Positions 15,777-24,696 of a stretch of DNA of 45,341 nucleotides are shown here, one piece after another (position 1 is the first letter of the stretch; every line of letters begins with the position of its first letter). The translations under genes were made by a program, and so were the position numbers. This DNA is from Terrabacter aerolatus (GTDB lineage Bacteria > Actinomycetota > Actinomycetes > Actinomycetales > Dermatophilaceae). Location: positions 1 through 45,341 of the forward strand of contig NZ_BJYX01000028.1 in NCBI RefSeq assembly GCF_007991735.1, given 5' to 3'. Under the pieces are notes generated by a model, which did not search any database, had not been told where the DNA came from, and saw nothing but the letters and a program-made list of their open reading frames with translations.

Positions 15777-16754
15777 GTGTCCCACGCTAACGCCCGTCTG
15801 AACATCCATGGCCGCCGACTGCTCGTGGACCGGGTCCGCCGCCAAGGGTGGCCGGTCGCGCACGCCGCGAAGGCGATGGGCATCTCCCGGCAGTGCGCGC
15901 ACCGGTGGGTGGCCCGGTTCGACGCCGAGGGCGAGGCCGGGCTGGCCGACCGGTCCTCACGGCCGCACACCAGCCCCGCCCGCACGCCGGCCTCGGTCGA
16001 GGCCGCGCTCATCGCGGCCCGGGTCAGGCATCGCCGCGGGCAGGACTGGCTCGGGCCCGAGCTCGGCCTGGCGCCGCGGACCGCGGGGCGGGTCCTGCGC
16101 CGACACCGGACGCCCTACCTGCGCGACTGTGACCCGCTCACCGGCGAGGTGATCCGCTCGAGCAAGGCCACCGCGGTCCGCTACGAACGCGACCGTCCCG
16201 GGGAGCTGGTCCACGTCGACGTCAAGAAGATCGGACGGATCCCGGACGGCGGCGGGTGGAAGGCCCGCGGCCGCGCCGCGACCCAGGCCGCGAAACGCAA
16301 ACGACCCCGGATCGGCTACGACTTCGTCCACTCGATGGTCGATGATCACAGCCGCCTCGCCTACAGCGAGATCCACCCGGACGAGACCGCCACGACCTGC
16401 GCCGCGTTCCTGACCCGAGCCATCGCCTACTTCGCCGAGCACGGCATCACCCGCATCGAGCGGGTCATGACCGACAACGCGTTCGCCTACCGCCACGGAC
16501 GAGCCTTCCGTGAGGTCGTGGCCGCGACCGGCGGCCGGCAGAAGTTCATCAAGCCCCACTGCCCTTGGCAGAACGGGAAGGTCGAACGGTTCAACCGCAC
16601 CCTGGCCAGCGAGTGGGCCTACCGGCAGGTGTTCACCAGCAACAACGAACGCACCACAGCCCTTGCACCCTGGCTTGAGCACTACAACACTCGACGACGC
16701 CACACCGCACTCGACGGGCACCCGCCAGCCAGCCGGCTGTCACCAACGTCCTGA
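15777..16754 (+). CDS. IS481-family transposase
   Basis: 325 aa, full length. Helix-turn-helix region near residues 25-48 (VAHAAKAMGISRQCAHRWVARF). The rve-type catalytic core has D148 (GELVHVDVKKIGRIP), D233 (RVMTDNAFAY) and E270 (NGKVERFNRTL), followed by the usual YNTRRRHTALDGHPPASRL end. The GTG at 15777 has GGAGG six nt upstream, which decides the start; a second GTG at 15738 in the hairpin loop would add 13 residues. It cuts and joins the terminal repeats of its own element. No frameshift or stop is seen. Confidence 0.93.
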   Translation: MSHANARLNIHGRRLLVDRVRRQGWPVAHAAKAMGISRQCAHRWVARFDAEGEAGLADRSSRPHTSPARTPASVEAALIAARVRHRRGQDWLGPELGLAPRTAGRVLRRHRTPYLRDCDPLTGEVIRSSKATAVRYERDRPGELVHVDVKKIGRIPDGGGWKARGRAATQAAKRKRPRIGYDFVHSMVDDHSRLAYSEIHPDETATTCAAFLTRAIAYFAEHGITRIERVMTDNAFAYRHGRAFREVVAATGGRQKFIKPHCPWQNGKVERFNRTLASEWAYRQVFTSNNERTTALAPWLEHYNTRRRHTALDGHPPASRLSPTS

Positions 16755-16763
16755 CCGGATACA

Positions 16764-16769
16764 CCTAGG
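16764..16769. repeat. IS481 target-site duplication, right copy (CCTAGG)
   Basis: Identical to 15670-15675 on the other side of the element. The last bases together with host sequence form TAGGGT (16766-16771), the -10 box of the GNAT gene. Confidence 0.85.
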
Positions 16770-16771
16770 GT
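16766..16771 (+). promoter_or_regulatory. -10 box of the GNAT gene, overlapping the IS target duplication
   Basis: TAGGGT lies 6 nt before the GTG at 16778, the leaderless pattern seen elsewhere in the window. Four of its six bases belong to the duplicated target site. The insertion therefore kept the -10 box but replaced everything upstream of it with IS sequence. Confidence 0.5.
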
Positions 16772-16777
16772 CAGGGC

Positions 16778-17809
16778 GTGATCGAGCTCGTGCGCCCCAC
16801 CGTCGACCTGTCCGGCTCGTGGTGGGAGATGGTCGACGACTTCGCCGGCGCGACCATCCACGGTTCCGGCTACCGACCGAGCGACCGCGACGTCCTGCGG
16901 GACCCGGCGGCCTTCGAGGAGTGGGTCGACTGGCTCGGCCGGATGGAGCGGTCCGACGAGGCCCTCCCCGTCGGGCGGGTGCCGTCCTCGAACCGGTGGA
17001 TCGTCCGCGACGGCCGTGTCGTCGGCACGGTCGCGGTGCGTCACGCCCTCACCCCGTCCCTCCTCGCCGAGGGCGGTCACATCGGGTATGCCGTCGCGCC
17101 GGGTGCGCGCCGCCAGGGGGTCGCCCGCGCGGCGCTCGGCCAGGCGCTGCGCCTTGCGGCGGCTCGCGGCATCGATCCCGTCCTCGTCACGTGCGACGTG
17201 GACAACACCGCGTCCGCGAGGACGATCACGTCGTGCGGCGGCGTGCTCGAGGACGAGCGGGACGGGGTGCTGCGCCACTGGATCCGGACCGGCGCACCGG
17301 CGGAGCCGATCGGCCCGGGACCCGTCGAGGGCCGCGAGGCCCGGCTCGTCCCCATCACGGCGGAGGAGGCCGCGGCGATGAGGGCCGGGGAGTCCCGACC
17401 CGGCTGGGCCGAGGGCTACCCCCGCGAGGACGACCTCGACGCGATCGGGATGATGACCTCCGCGCCGGACGCCTGGTCGCCGCGACACGTCGTCCGCCGC
17501 TCCGACGGGCTCGCCGTCGGGTCGATCGGCTGCTTCGGGCCGCCTCAGGACGGCGTCGTCGAGGTCGGTTACGGCCTCGTGCCGGCCGCTCGGGGCGGCG
17601 GCCTCATGACCGACGTGCTGTCGGCGATGGTGCGCTCGCTCGAGGCGTCCGGGCTCCGCGTCGTGGCCCACACCGAGCCCGACAACCTCGCGAGCCACCG
17701 GGTCCTGGCGCGCCTCGGCTTCCGGCGGGTCGAGGAGCCCGGAGCGGACGCCCGTGCCGAGTGGTTCTGGGCCAGTGGTGCTGCTGCCGACGGTGTCGGC
17801 GAGCCGTGA
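16778..17809 (+). CDS. Tandem GNAT acetyltransferase
   Basis: 343 aa, about twice the size of a single GNAT domain. Two acetyl-CoA-binding motif A segments are visible: GHIGYAVAPGARRQGVARAAL in the first half (about residues 102-123) and VEVGYGLVPAARGGGLMTDVL in the second (about residues 260-280). The first has the classic Q/RxxGxA pattern; the second (RGGGLM) is somewhat divergent. The halves are unlike in detail, so this is an old fusion, and one half may only bind. The acceptor is unknown. The IS481 element is inserted 8 bp before its start codon, so expression may be altered. Confidence 0.82.
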   Translation: MIELVRPTVDLSGSWWEMVDDFAGATIHGSGYRPSDRDVLRDPAAFEEWVDWLGRMERSDEALPVGRVPSSNRWIVRDGRVVGTVAVRHALTPSLLAEGGHIGYAVAPGARRQGVARAALGQALRLAAARGIDPVLVTCDVDNTASARTITSCGGVLEDERDGVLRHWIRTGAPAEPIGPGPVEGREARLVPITAEEAAAMRAGESRPGWAEGYPREDDLDAIGMMTSAPDAWSPRHVVRRSDGLAVGSIGCFGPPQDGVVEVGYGLVPAARGGGLMTDVLSAMVRSLEASGLRVVAHTEPDNLASHRVLARLGFRRVEEPGADARAEWFWASGAAADGVGEP

Positions 17810-17870
17810 GAGGCTGGGGGGTCGTCCGGAGAGCACGCCAGCACGCAGACCACCAGGGGAGCAGCACACC

Positions 17871-19693
17871 GTGAACGTCCCGCCCACCTCGACCCTTCGG
17901 GAGGGTCTCGCCGTCATCGGCCGGGGCATCAAGGGCCAACCCCGTTGGTTCGCCCTCGCCGTGCTCGGCAGCGTCGTCTACGGCGTCATGACGAGCCTGA
18001 CCGCCGCGGCCATCGGCTACGTCGTCAAGCAGGCGGTCGCCCCGGCGATCGCGGCCCGTCACGTCACCGCGGCTCAGCTGTGGTTCATCGGCGGCGTCAT
18101 GGCCGCCGTCGTCCTGACGACCATCGTCGGGGTCATCGGACGCCGCGTCGCCGGTGGCGTCGCGATGTACAACCTCGTTGCGATGTACCGCCGGCGGGTC
18201 ACCCGGCAGTACCTCCGCCTGCCGCTCAGCTGGCACCACCGCCACCCGTCCGGCCAGCTGCTCTCCAACGCCAACGCCGACGTCGAGGCGACGTGGAACA
18301 TCTTCGCGCCGCTGCCGATGGCTCTCGGCGTCGTCGTCATGCTCGTCTTCGGCATCATCCAGATGGTCGTCGTCGACCCCTGGCTCGCGCTCGTCGGCCT
18401 CACGGTCTTCCCGATGCTCTTCCTCGCCAACGTCGCCTTCCAGCGCGCCATGTCCCCGCGCGTCACGCGCGCCCAGCAGCTGCGCGCCGACGTCTCCGAG
18501 GTCGCGCACGAGAGCTTCGAAGCCGCCCTCATCGTCAAGTCGCTCGGCCGTGAGGACCACGAGGCCGACCGCTTCCGTGCGGTCACGCACGAGCTGCGCG
18601 ACGCCAACATCGAGGTCGGCCGCACCCGCGGACGGTTCGACCCCGCCATCGAGGCCATCCCGACGGTCGGGACGCTGGCGGTCCTCTTCGTCGGGACCCT
18701 GCGCGTGAGCAGCGGGCTGCTCACCGCTGCCGAGGTCGTCCAGATCGCCTACCTCTTCTCCATCCTCGCCTTCCCGGTCCGCGCCCTCGGCTGGGTCCTC
18801 GCCGAGCTGCCACGCGCCGTCGTGGGCTGGAGCCGCGTGTCGGCCGTGCTCGACGCGACGGGCAGCATGACCTACGGCGAGCGCGCCCTGCCGTCGGGCC
18901 GGGCCAGCCACCTGCAGACCGAGCGCCTCGCGTACGCCTACGGGATCCAGTCCGAGGCCGGTGAGGCCGACCGCAACCCCGCGGTCGTCGACGTCAGCCT
19001 CGACGTCGCCCCCGGTGCCACGGTCGCGCTCGTCGGACCCACCGGCAGCGGCAAGTCGACCCTGACCAACCTCGTCATGCGTCTCGTGGACCCCGACAGC
19101 GGTGCCGTCCTCGTCGACGGCATCGACCTGCGCGAGGTGCGCCGCGGCGGCATCAGCGAGGTGGCGGCCCTCGTCGCGCAGCAGACGTTCATGTTCGACG
19201 ACAGCGTCCGGGGCAACATCACGCTCGGTGCCGCGCACGACGACGACAGCGTCTGGCAGGCGCTGCACGTGGCGCAGGCCACGACCTTCGTCGAGAAGCT
19301 GCCTGACGGCCTCGACACCCACGTCGGCGAACGCGGAGCCAGCCTCTCCGGTGGGCAACGGCAACGGATCGCCCTGGCCCGCGCGGTGATCCGCCAGCCG
19401 CAGCTGCTCATCCTCGACGACGCCACCTCGGCCGTCGACCCGAGCGTCGAGCAGGCCATCCTCGCGCGGCTGCGCGAGGCGAGCTCGGGGACCACGGTCC
19501 TCGTCGTCGCCTACCGCATGGCCACGATCCTGCTCGCCGACGAGGTCGTCTACATGGAGGCCGGCCACGTCGTGGACCACGGCTCCCACGAGCAGCTCCT
19601 CGGCCGGTGCGTGGGCTACGAACGGCTCGTCACGGCATACGCCCGCGAAGCCGCCGAGCGAGAGGCGATCGCCGCCGACGAGGAGGTCTCCCG

Positions 19694-19697
<4 letters not shown>
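17871..19697 (+). CDS. ABC exporter half-transporter, NBD with degenerate catalytic residues
   Basis: 608 aa: six-helix ABC exporter membrane domain (about 25-320), then a nucleotide-binding domain. Walker A GPTGSGKST (389-397) and signature LSGGQ (492-496) are canonical. The Walker B end reads LLILDDATSA, so the catalytic Glu is Asp (D517), and the H-loop His is Tyr (Y548 in VVAYRMAT). This is the pattern of the degenerate partner of a heterodimeric exporter. The GTG at 17871 has AGGGGAG 9 nt upstream. The gene overlaps its partner by 4 bp (ATGA). Heterodimers of this type export drugs, lipids or peptides; the substrate is unknown. Confidence 0.9.
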
Positions 19698-21505
<1,808 letters not shown>

Positions 21506-21516
21506 CGTCCGACTCG

Positions 21517-21577
21517 GTCGCCCCGGCCCCGGCCCCGGCGGCCGGCGGCCGCGGCGGCCGAGCCGGGCCGGTGTGAT
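21517..21577 (+). terminator. Extremely GC-rich inverted-repeat stretch after the ABC exporter
   Basis: About 60 bp of almost pure G+C with CCCCGG repeats and nested self-complementary blocks around GCGGCCGC. It can fold into strong stems and probably ends the exporter transcript before the hisI promoter. The exact stem is ambiguous. Confidence 0.4.
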
Positions 21578-21594
21578 CCCGGGTCGCCGCCCGG

Positions 21595-21600
21595 CAGAAT
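21595..21600 (+). promoter_or_regulatory. -10 box for leaderless hisI
   Basis: CAGAAT, 6 nt, then the GTG start at 21607. trpE has the same box and spacing (24685-24697). Confidence 0.6.
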
Positions 21601-21606
21601 GTCCGG

Positions 21607-22005
21607 GTGACCGACGCCAACGACCAGGTGCCCGACCCGACGACCCTCGACCCGCAGATCGCCGCGCTGCTCAAGCGCGACGACCAGGGCCTCGTCGCGG
21701 CCGTCGTGCAGCAGCACGACAGCGGTGACGTCCTCATGGTCGGGTGGATGGACGACGAGGCGCTGCGCCGCACCCTGACCGAGGGGCGGGTCACGTTCTG
21801 GTCGCGCAGCCGCCAGGAGTACTGGCGCAAGGGCGACACGAGCGGGCACGCGCAGTGGGTCAAGGCCGTGCGTCTCGACTGCGACGGCGACGCCCTGCTC
21901 GTGAGCGTCGACCAGGTCGGGGCCGCCTGCCACACGGGGGACCGCACCTGCTTCGACGCCCGCGTGCTGCCCGCCACGGTCGGCGAGCCCGTCTCCGCGG
22001 ACTGA
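21607..22005 (+). CDS. hisI: Phosphoribosyl-AMP cyclohydrolase
   Basis: 132 aa, stand-alone HisI without a HisE domain, consistent with the separate hisE at 5545. It opens the adenine ring of phosphoribosyl-AMP, step 3 of histidine synthesis. Zinc and magnesium ligand motifs are present: [11 protein letters not shown] and the paired cysteines of [10 protein letters not shown]. Core sequence [26 protein letters not shown] is characteristic. The GTG start fits the -10 box at 21595 and there is no Shine-Dalgarno. It is a single-gene unit between the ABC exporter and the secreted MBL gene. Confidence 0.94.
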   Translation: MTDANDQVPDPTTLDPQIAALLKRDDQGLVAAVVQQHDSGDVLMVGWMDDEALRRTLTEGRVTFWSRSRQEYWRKGDTSGHAQWVKAVRLDCDGDALLVSVDQVGAACHTGDRTCFDARVLPATVGEPVSAD

Positions 22006-22126
22006 GCGCCCGGGCCCGACGACGGCGGGGCACGACGGACGGGAATGCGGAATTGGAGGAAGGCACAACCGCGGTCGGCGTCCCGCCGGGACACCGGCAC
22101 CCGACCTTTACCTGAACCCACCCAAA

Positions 22127-22172
22127 TCGGACATTTCCTATTCCCTGTCGGACACGTCACCGGCGCTACGTT
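22127..22172 (+). promoter_or_regulatory. Promoter region of the MBL/lamin-tail gene with a 21-bp-spaced direct repeat
   Basis: TCGGACA occurs at 22127-22133 and 22148-22154, exactly 21 bp apart (two helical turns). A -10-like TACGTT follows at 22167-22172, and CTGTCG (22145-22150), a weak -35 candidate with a 16-bp spacer, overlaps the second repeat. The area is less GC-rich than its surroundings. A dimeric activator or repressor could bind the repeats; no regulator can be named. The rest of the 219-bp gap (22006-22224) shows nothing else definite. Confidence 0.4.
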
Positions 22173-22224
22173 CCTCCCCGCGCGGATCCCCGCGCGATGG
22201 ATGACGCACCCCGGAGGACCGCTC

Positions 22225-23967
22225 GTGCACCGACCCCGTCTTGCCGCGCTACTGCTCATCGGCGCCGCCCTCGCGGCGCCCGCCACCCTCATCACCCCCA
22301 CCCCCGCGGTCGCCGCCGTGGCCGACGCGCCGCACTGCTCGACGTCCGGCACGTGGCGCCAGGGCGAGCTCAACGTCTACTGGTTCGACGTCGAGCAGGG
22401 CGACTCCCAGCTCGTCGTCGGCCCGACCGGCAAGACGCTGCTCATCGACCTCGGCGAGACCGCCTGGAACTCGACGGGATCGAGCACCGAGGCCACGTCC
22501 GTGGCCGCCCAGATCCGCAGCATCTGCGGTGTCGCCTCGGGACCTGTCCACCTCGACTACGTCATGGCCTCCCACCACCACCTCGACCACATCGGCTACC
22601 CCGGCAATCCCAACGACGCGCCGACGGCATACGGCAACGGCCTCTACCAGCTGCTGACCCCACCCGCGGTCGGAGGGCTGGGCTTCACCGTCGGACAGGT
22701 CCTCGACCACGACGGCGGCATCTGGACCGACAGCAACGGCGACAAGGACTGCGACGTGGGCACGACGGCCGCCCCCAGCACCGAGACCGCCTGGCACAAC
22801 GTCGGCACGACCTCCCAGACGTCCAAGCGGTGGATCTGCTGGCTCTACGGTCCGAGCGGCCAGGCCGACCGGGCCGACATCGACGGCAAGGTGCTGCGGG
22901 TGACCAACACGGCGGCCTGGCCCACGCTGGACCTCGGCACCGGGGTCACGTCGGCGGTCGTGGAGGCCAACGGCAAGGACGTCAAGGAGGCCGACGGGGT
23001 CACGCCGGTCAGTGGTGACCACAGCGCCGACGCGCTCCCGCCCAGCGAGAACGACTACTCCATCGGGCTGCGCACCACCTTCGGCCCCTTCGTCTACGGC
23101 ACGGCCGGCGACAGCGACGGCGAGTACGCGACGAGTGCCAACAGCTACACGTACAACAACATCGAGGCCCTGCTCAGCACGAAGATGGGCGCCCTCAACG
23201 CCCTCCGGGCCAACCACCACGGCTCGGGCCACTCCTCGTCCGACGCCTACCTCAACGCCACGAGGCCGCAGGTCGGGTTCATCTCCTGCGGGGCCAACTC
23301 CTTCGGCCACCCGGGCAACCGCACGCTCAACGCCTTCCGCGCCGTCGGGGCCGACATCTTCCTGGCCAACGACCCGTGCGACACGACCGACCCGAGCGGC
23401 GCACCCATCGACTACACGGGCACCTTCAACCACAACGGCACGGTCCACCTCGCGACGACCGGGGCCGGTGCAGGCTTCACCGTCGACTACGACGGCGGGA
23501 CGAAGACGTACGCCACGAGAACCGCCGGCAGCGGCGGCGGCTCGACCGGCGACCCCTCCAAGGTCGAGGTCAACGAGTTCCTCATGGCCCCCTCGGGCAC
23601 GGGGACGGAATGGGTCGAGCTCTACAACCCCACGACGAGCCCCGTCGACATCGGCGGCTACTACGTCGACGACGTCGCCGGTGGTGGCGGCGCACCCAAG
23701 GCGGTCCCTGCCGGGACCACGATCCCCGCGGGTGGTCGGTGGGTGATGGACGTCGGTACGGGCTACCTCAACAACACCGGCTCGGAGTCGGTGCGGTTCC
23801 TCAAGATCGCCGGTGGCGTCGAGACCGTGTACGACTCGTACACCTACTCGCTCGGGTCGACGCAGTACGACAAGGTCTTCCACCGGACGTCCGACGGCGG
23901 GGCCTGGTGCTCCACGATCTCGGCGAACGTCACCAAGGGCACCGCCAACCCCGCCACGTGCCCATGA
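22225..23967 (+). CDS. Secreted metallo-beta-lactamase-fold protein with C-terminal lamin-tail domain
   Basis: 580 aa. Residues 1-31 are a signal peptide (AALLLIGAALAAPATLI, cleavage near AVAA). The mature part starts with a ComEC-type metallo-beta-lactamase domain: FDVEQGDSQLVV, TLLIDLG, then metal ligands in SHHHLDH (H117, H119, D121, H122), and later ANHHGSGHSS (about 329-338). In ComEC this domain is attached to a membrane channel and is thought to degrade one DNA strand; here there is no channel. Residues ~446-545 form a lamin-tail (LTD) beta-sandwich (VEVNEFLMAP, EWVELYNPT), a domain found with secreted nucleases. A secreted nuclease or phosphodiesterase is a reasonable guess. The GTG at 22225 has GGAGG 8 nt upstream; an in-frame ATG at 22201 has none. 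It overlaps the next gene by 4 bp. Confidence 0.8.
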   Translation: MHRPRLAALLLIGAALAAPATLITPTPAVAAVADAPHCSTSGTWRQGELNVYWFDVEQGDSQLVVGPTGKTLLIDLGETAWNSTGSSTEATSVAAQIRSICGVASGPVHLDYVMASHHHLDHIGYPGNPNDAPTAYGNGLYQLLTPPAVGGLGFTVGQVLDHDGGIWTDSNGDKDCDVGTTAAPSTETAWHNVGTTSQTSKRWICWLYGPSGQADRADIDGKVLRVTNTAAWPTLDLGTGVTSAVVEANGKDVKEADGVTPVSGDHSADALPPSENDYSIGLRTTFGPFVYGTAGDSDGEYATSANSYTYNNIEALLSTKMGALNALRANHHGSGHSSSDAYLNATRPQVGFISCGANSFGHPGNRTLNAFRAVGADIFLANDPCDTTDPSGAPIDYTGTFNHNGTVHLATTGAGAGFTVDYDGGTKTYATRTAGSGGGSTGDPSKVEVNEFLMAPSGTGTEWVELYNPTTSPVDIGGYYVDDVAGGGGAPKAVPAGTTIPAGGRWVMDVGTGYLNNTGSESVRFLKIAGGVETVYDSYTYSLGSTQYDKVFHRTSDGGAWCSTISANVTKGTANPATCP

Positions 23968-24593
23968 GGCGCCGACTGGCCACGGGCCTCGCCGGGGTGC
24001 TGCTCGTGGTGGGCGGCGGCCTCGCCGTGACGACCGCCTCGGCGTCCGGCGGCGTGGGCGCCGTTCCCGCCCCAGGCAGCGACGCGGCAGGCACCCCCGC
24101 CCCGCCGCGACCGGTCGCCGTCGTCCGGCCACCGGCACCGGGGCCGGTCGTGCTCGTCAGCGGGCGGGACGACCACGGCGAGCTGGCCTCGGCCGTCGTC
24201 GCCGTGCACCCCGAGGCCGGCAGCGCGACCGTGACCGGGGACGTCCCGGACGGCACGCTGGCGCGCGTGGTGGCGATCCAGGGCACGTGGCTGCAGGTCA
24301 GGACCCTGGAGGGCCCGCCCGTGCAGGGGTGGGTGGACGACTTCTACCTTCGGAGGGAGATCCACCTGGTCGGTGCCCCGCCCGGTTGCCGGTCGGCGCT
24401 GGACGGCCACTCCCTCCCGGCCGGACAGCAGGCCGTCGTCCTGGACGTCAAGGCGCGGCAGGTCCGGGTGCAGGTCGTCGGCGGGGAGACCACGGGGTGG
24501 GCCCCCCGTGCCGCCGTGCACGAGCTCGCCCCCACCGAAGGCTGCGGCTCGAGCACGGCATCCGCCACCCACACGGGTGGACACCACCACTGA
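23964..24593 (+). CDS. Secreted SH3-like protein coupled to the MBL/lamin-tail gene
   Basis: 209 aa. Signal peptide RRRLATGLAGVLLVVGGGLAVTTASA, a Pro/Ala-rich linker to about residue 60, then two short beta-rich segments resembling bacterial SH3 repeats: one around DGTLARVVAIQGTWLQVRT...GWVDDFYL, the other around LPAGQQAVVLDV...TTGWAPRAAVHEL. Two cysteines (in PPGCRS and EGCGSS) could form a disulfide. The C-terminus ends in HTGGHHH, a possible metal-binding tail. No enzyme motif is seen. The ATG lies in an ATGA overlap with the MBL gene, so the two secreted proteins are probably made together and may act as partners. A strong terminator follows. Confidence 0.65.
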   Translation: MRRRLATGLAGVLLVVGGGLAVTTASASGGVGAVPAPGSDAAGTPAPPRPVAVVRPPAPGPVVLVSGRDDHGELASAVVAVHPEAGSATVTGDVPDGTLARVVAIQGTWLQVRTLEGPPVQGWVDDFYLRREIHLVGAPPGCRSALDGHSLPAGQQAVVLDVKARQVRVQVVGGETTGWAPRAAVHELAPTEGCGSSTASATHTGGHHH

Positions 24594-24605
24594 CGACCCT
24601 CGTCG

Positions 24606-24652
24606 ACCCACCGGACGCCGTCGGGACACCGTCCCGGCGGCGTCCGGTGGGT
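24606..24652 (+). terminator. Very strong hairpin terminator
   Basis: A 22-bp stem (outer 15 bp perfect, 24606-24620 with 24638-24652, continued inward by 7 more pairs including one G-T) with a 3-nt loop, 12 bp after the SH3-like gene. It separates that unit from the trpE promoter 32 bp further on. Confidence 0.9.
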
Positions 24653-24684
24653 GAGGTGCAGGACAGCGGCTGCGACGCGTGCGC

Positions 24685-24690
24685 CAGAAT
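24685..24690 (+). promoter_or_regulatory. -10 box for leaderless trpE
   Basis: CAGAAT followed after 6 nt by the GTG at 24697. A leaderless start leaves no room for a transcribed leader peptide or T-box attenuator ahead of trpE, so control would have to be at promoter or enzyme level. Confidence 0.6.
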
Positions 24691-24696
24691 GGGCCG

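Larger units (their letters stand above)
15676..16763 (+). mobile_element. Complete IS481-family insertion sequence, 1088 bp
   Basis: The element is bounded by 26-bp terminal inverted repeats, 15676-15701 and 16738-16763, which begin TGTA and match at all but two positions. Outside them is the 6-bp direct repeat CCTAGG. Inside is one intact transposase gene with a full DDE triad, preceded by a hairpin over its ribosome-binding site. Everything needed for movement appears present, and the perfect target duplication suggests a recent insertion. It sits 8 bp before the start codon of the GNAT gene on the same strand. Confidence 0.93.

Noticed and set aside
21517-21577. Coding extension or repeat-rich protein segment between the ABC exporter and hisI
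   Set aside because: Nearly pure G+C with self-complementary blocks and no start or domain; better read as terminator-like DNA.
22225-23967. ComEC itself
   Set aside because: There is a signal peptide but no competence membrane domain or further transmembrane helices, so it cannot be the DNA channel.
24594-24696. Tryptophan attenuator or T-box ahead of trpE
   Set aside because: The only strong hairpin terminates the upstream unit and lies before the trpE promoter. There is no Trp-codon leader peptide, and trpE appears leaderless.
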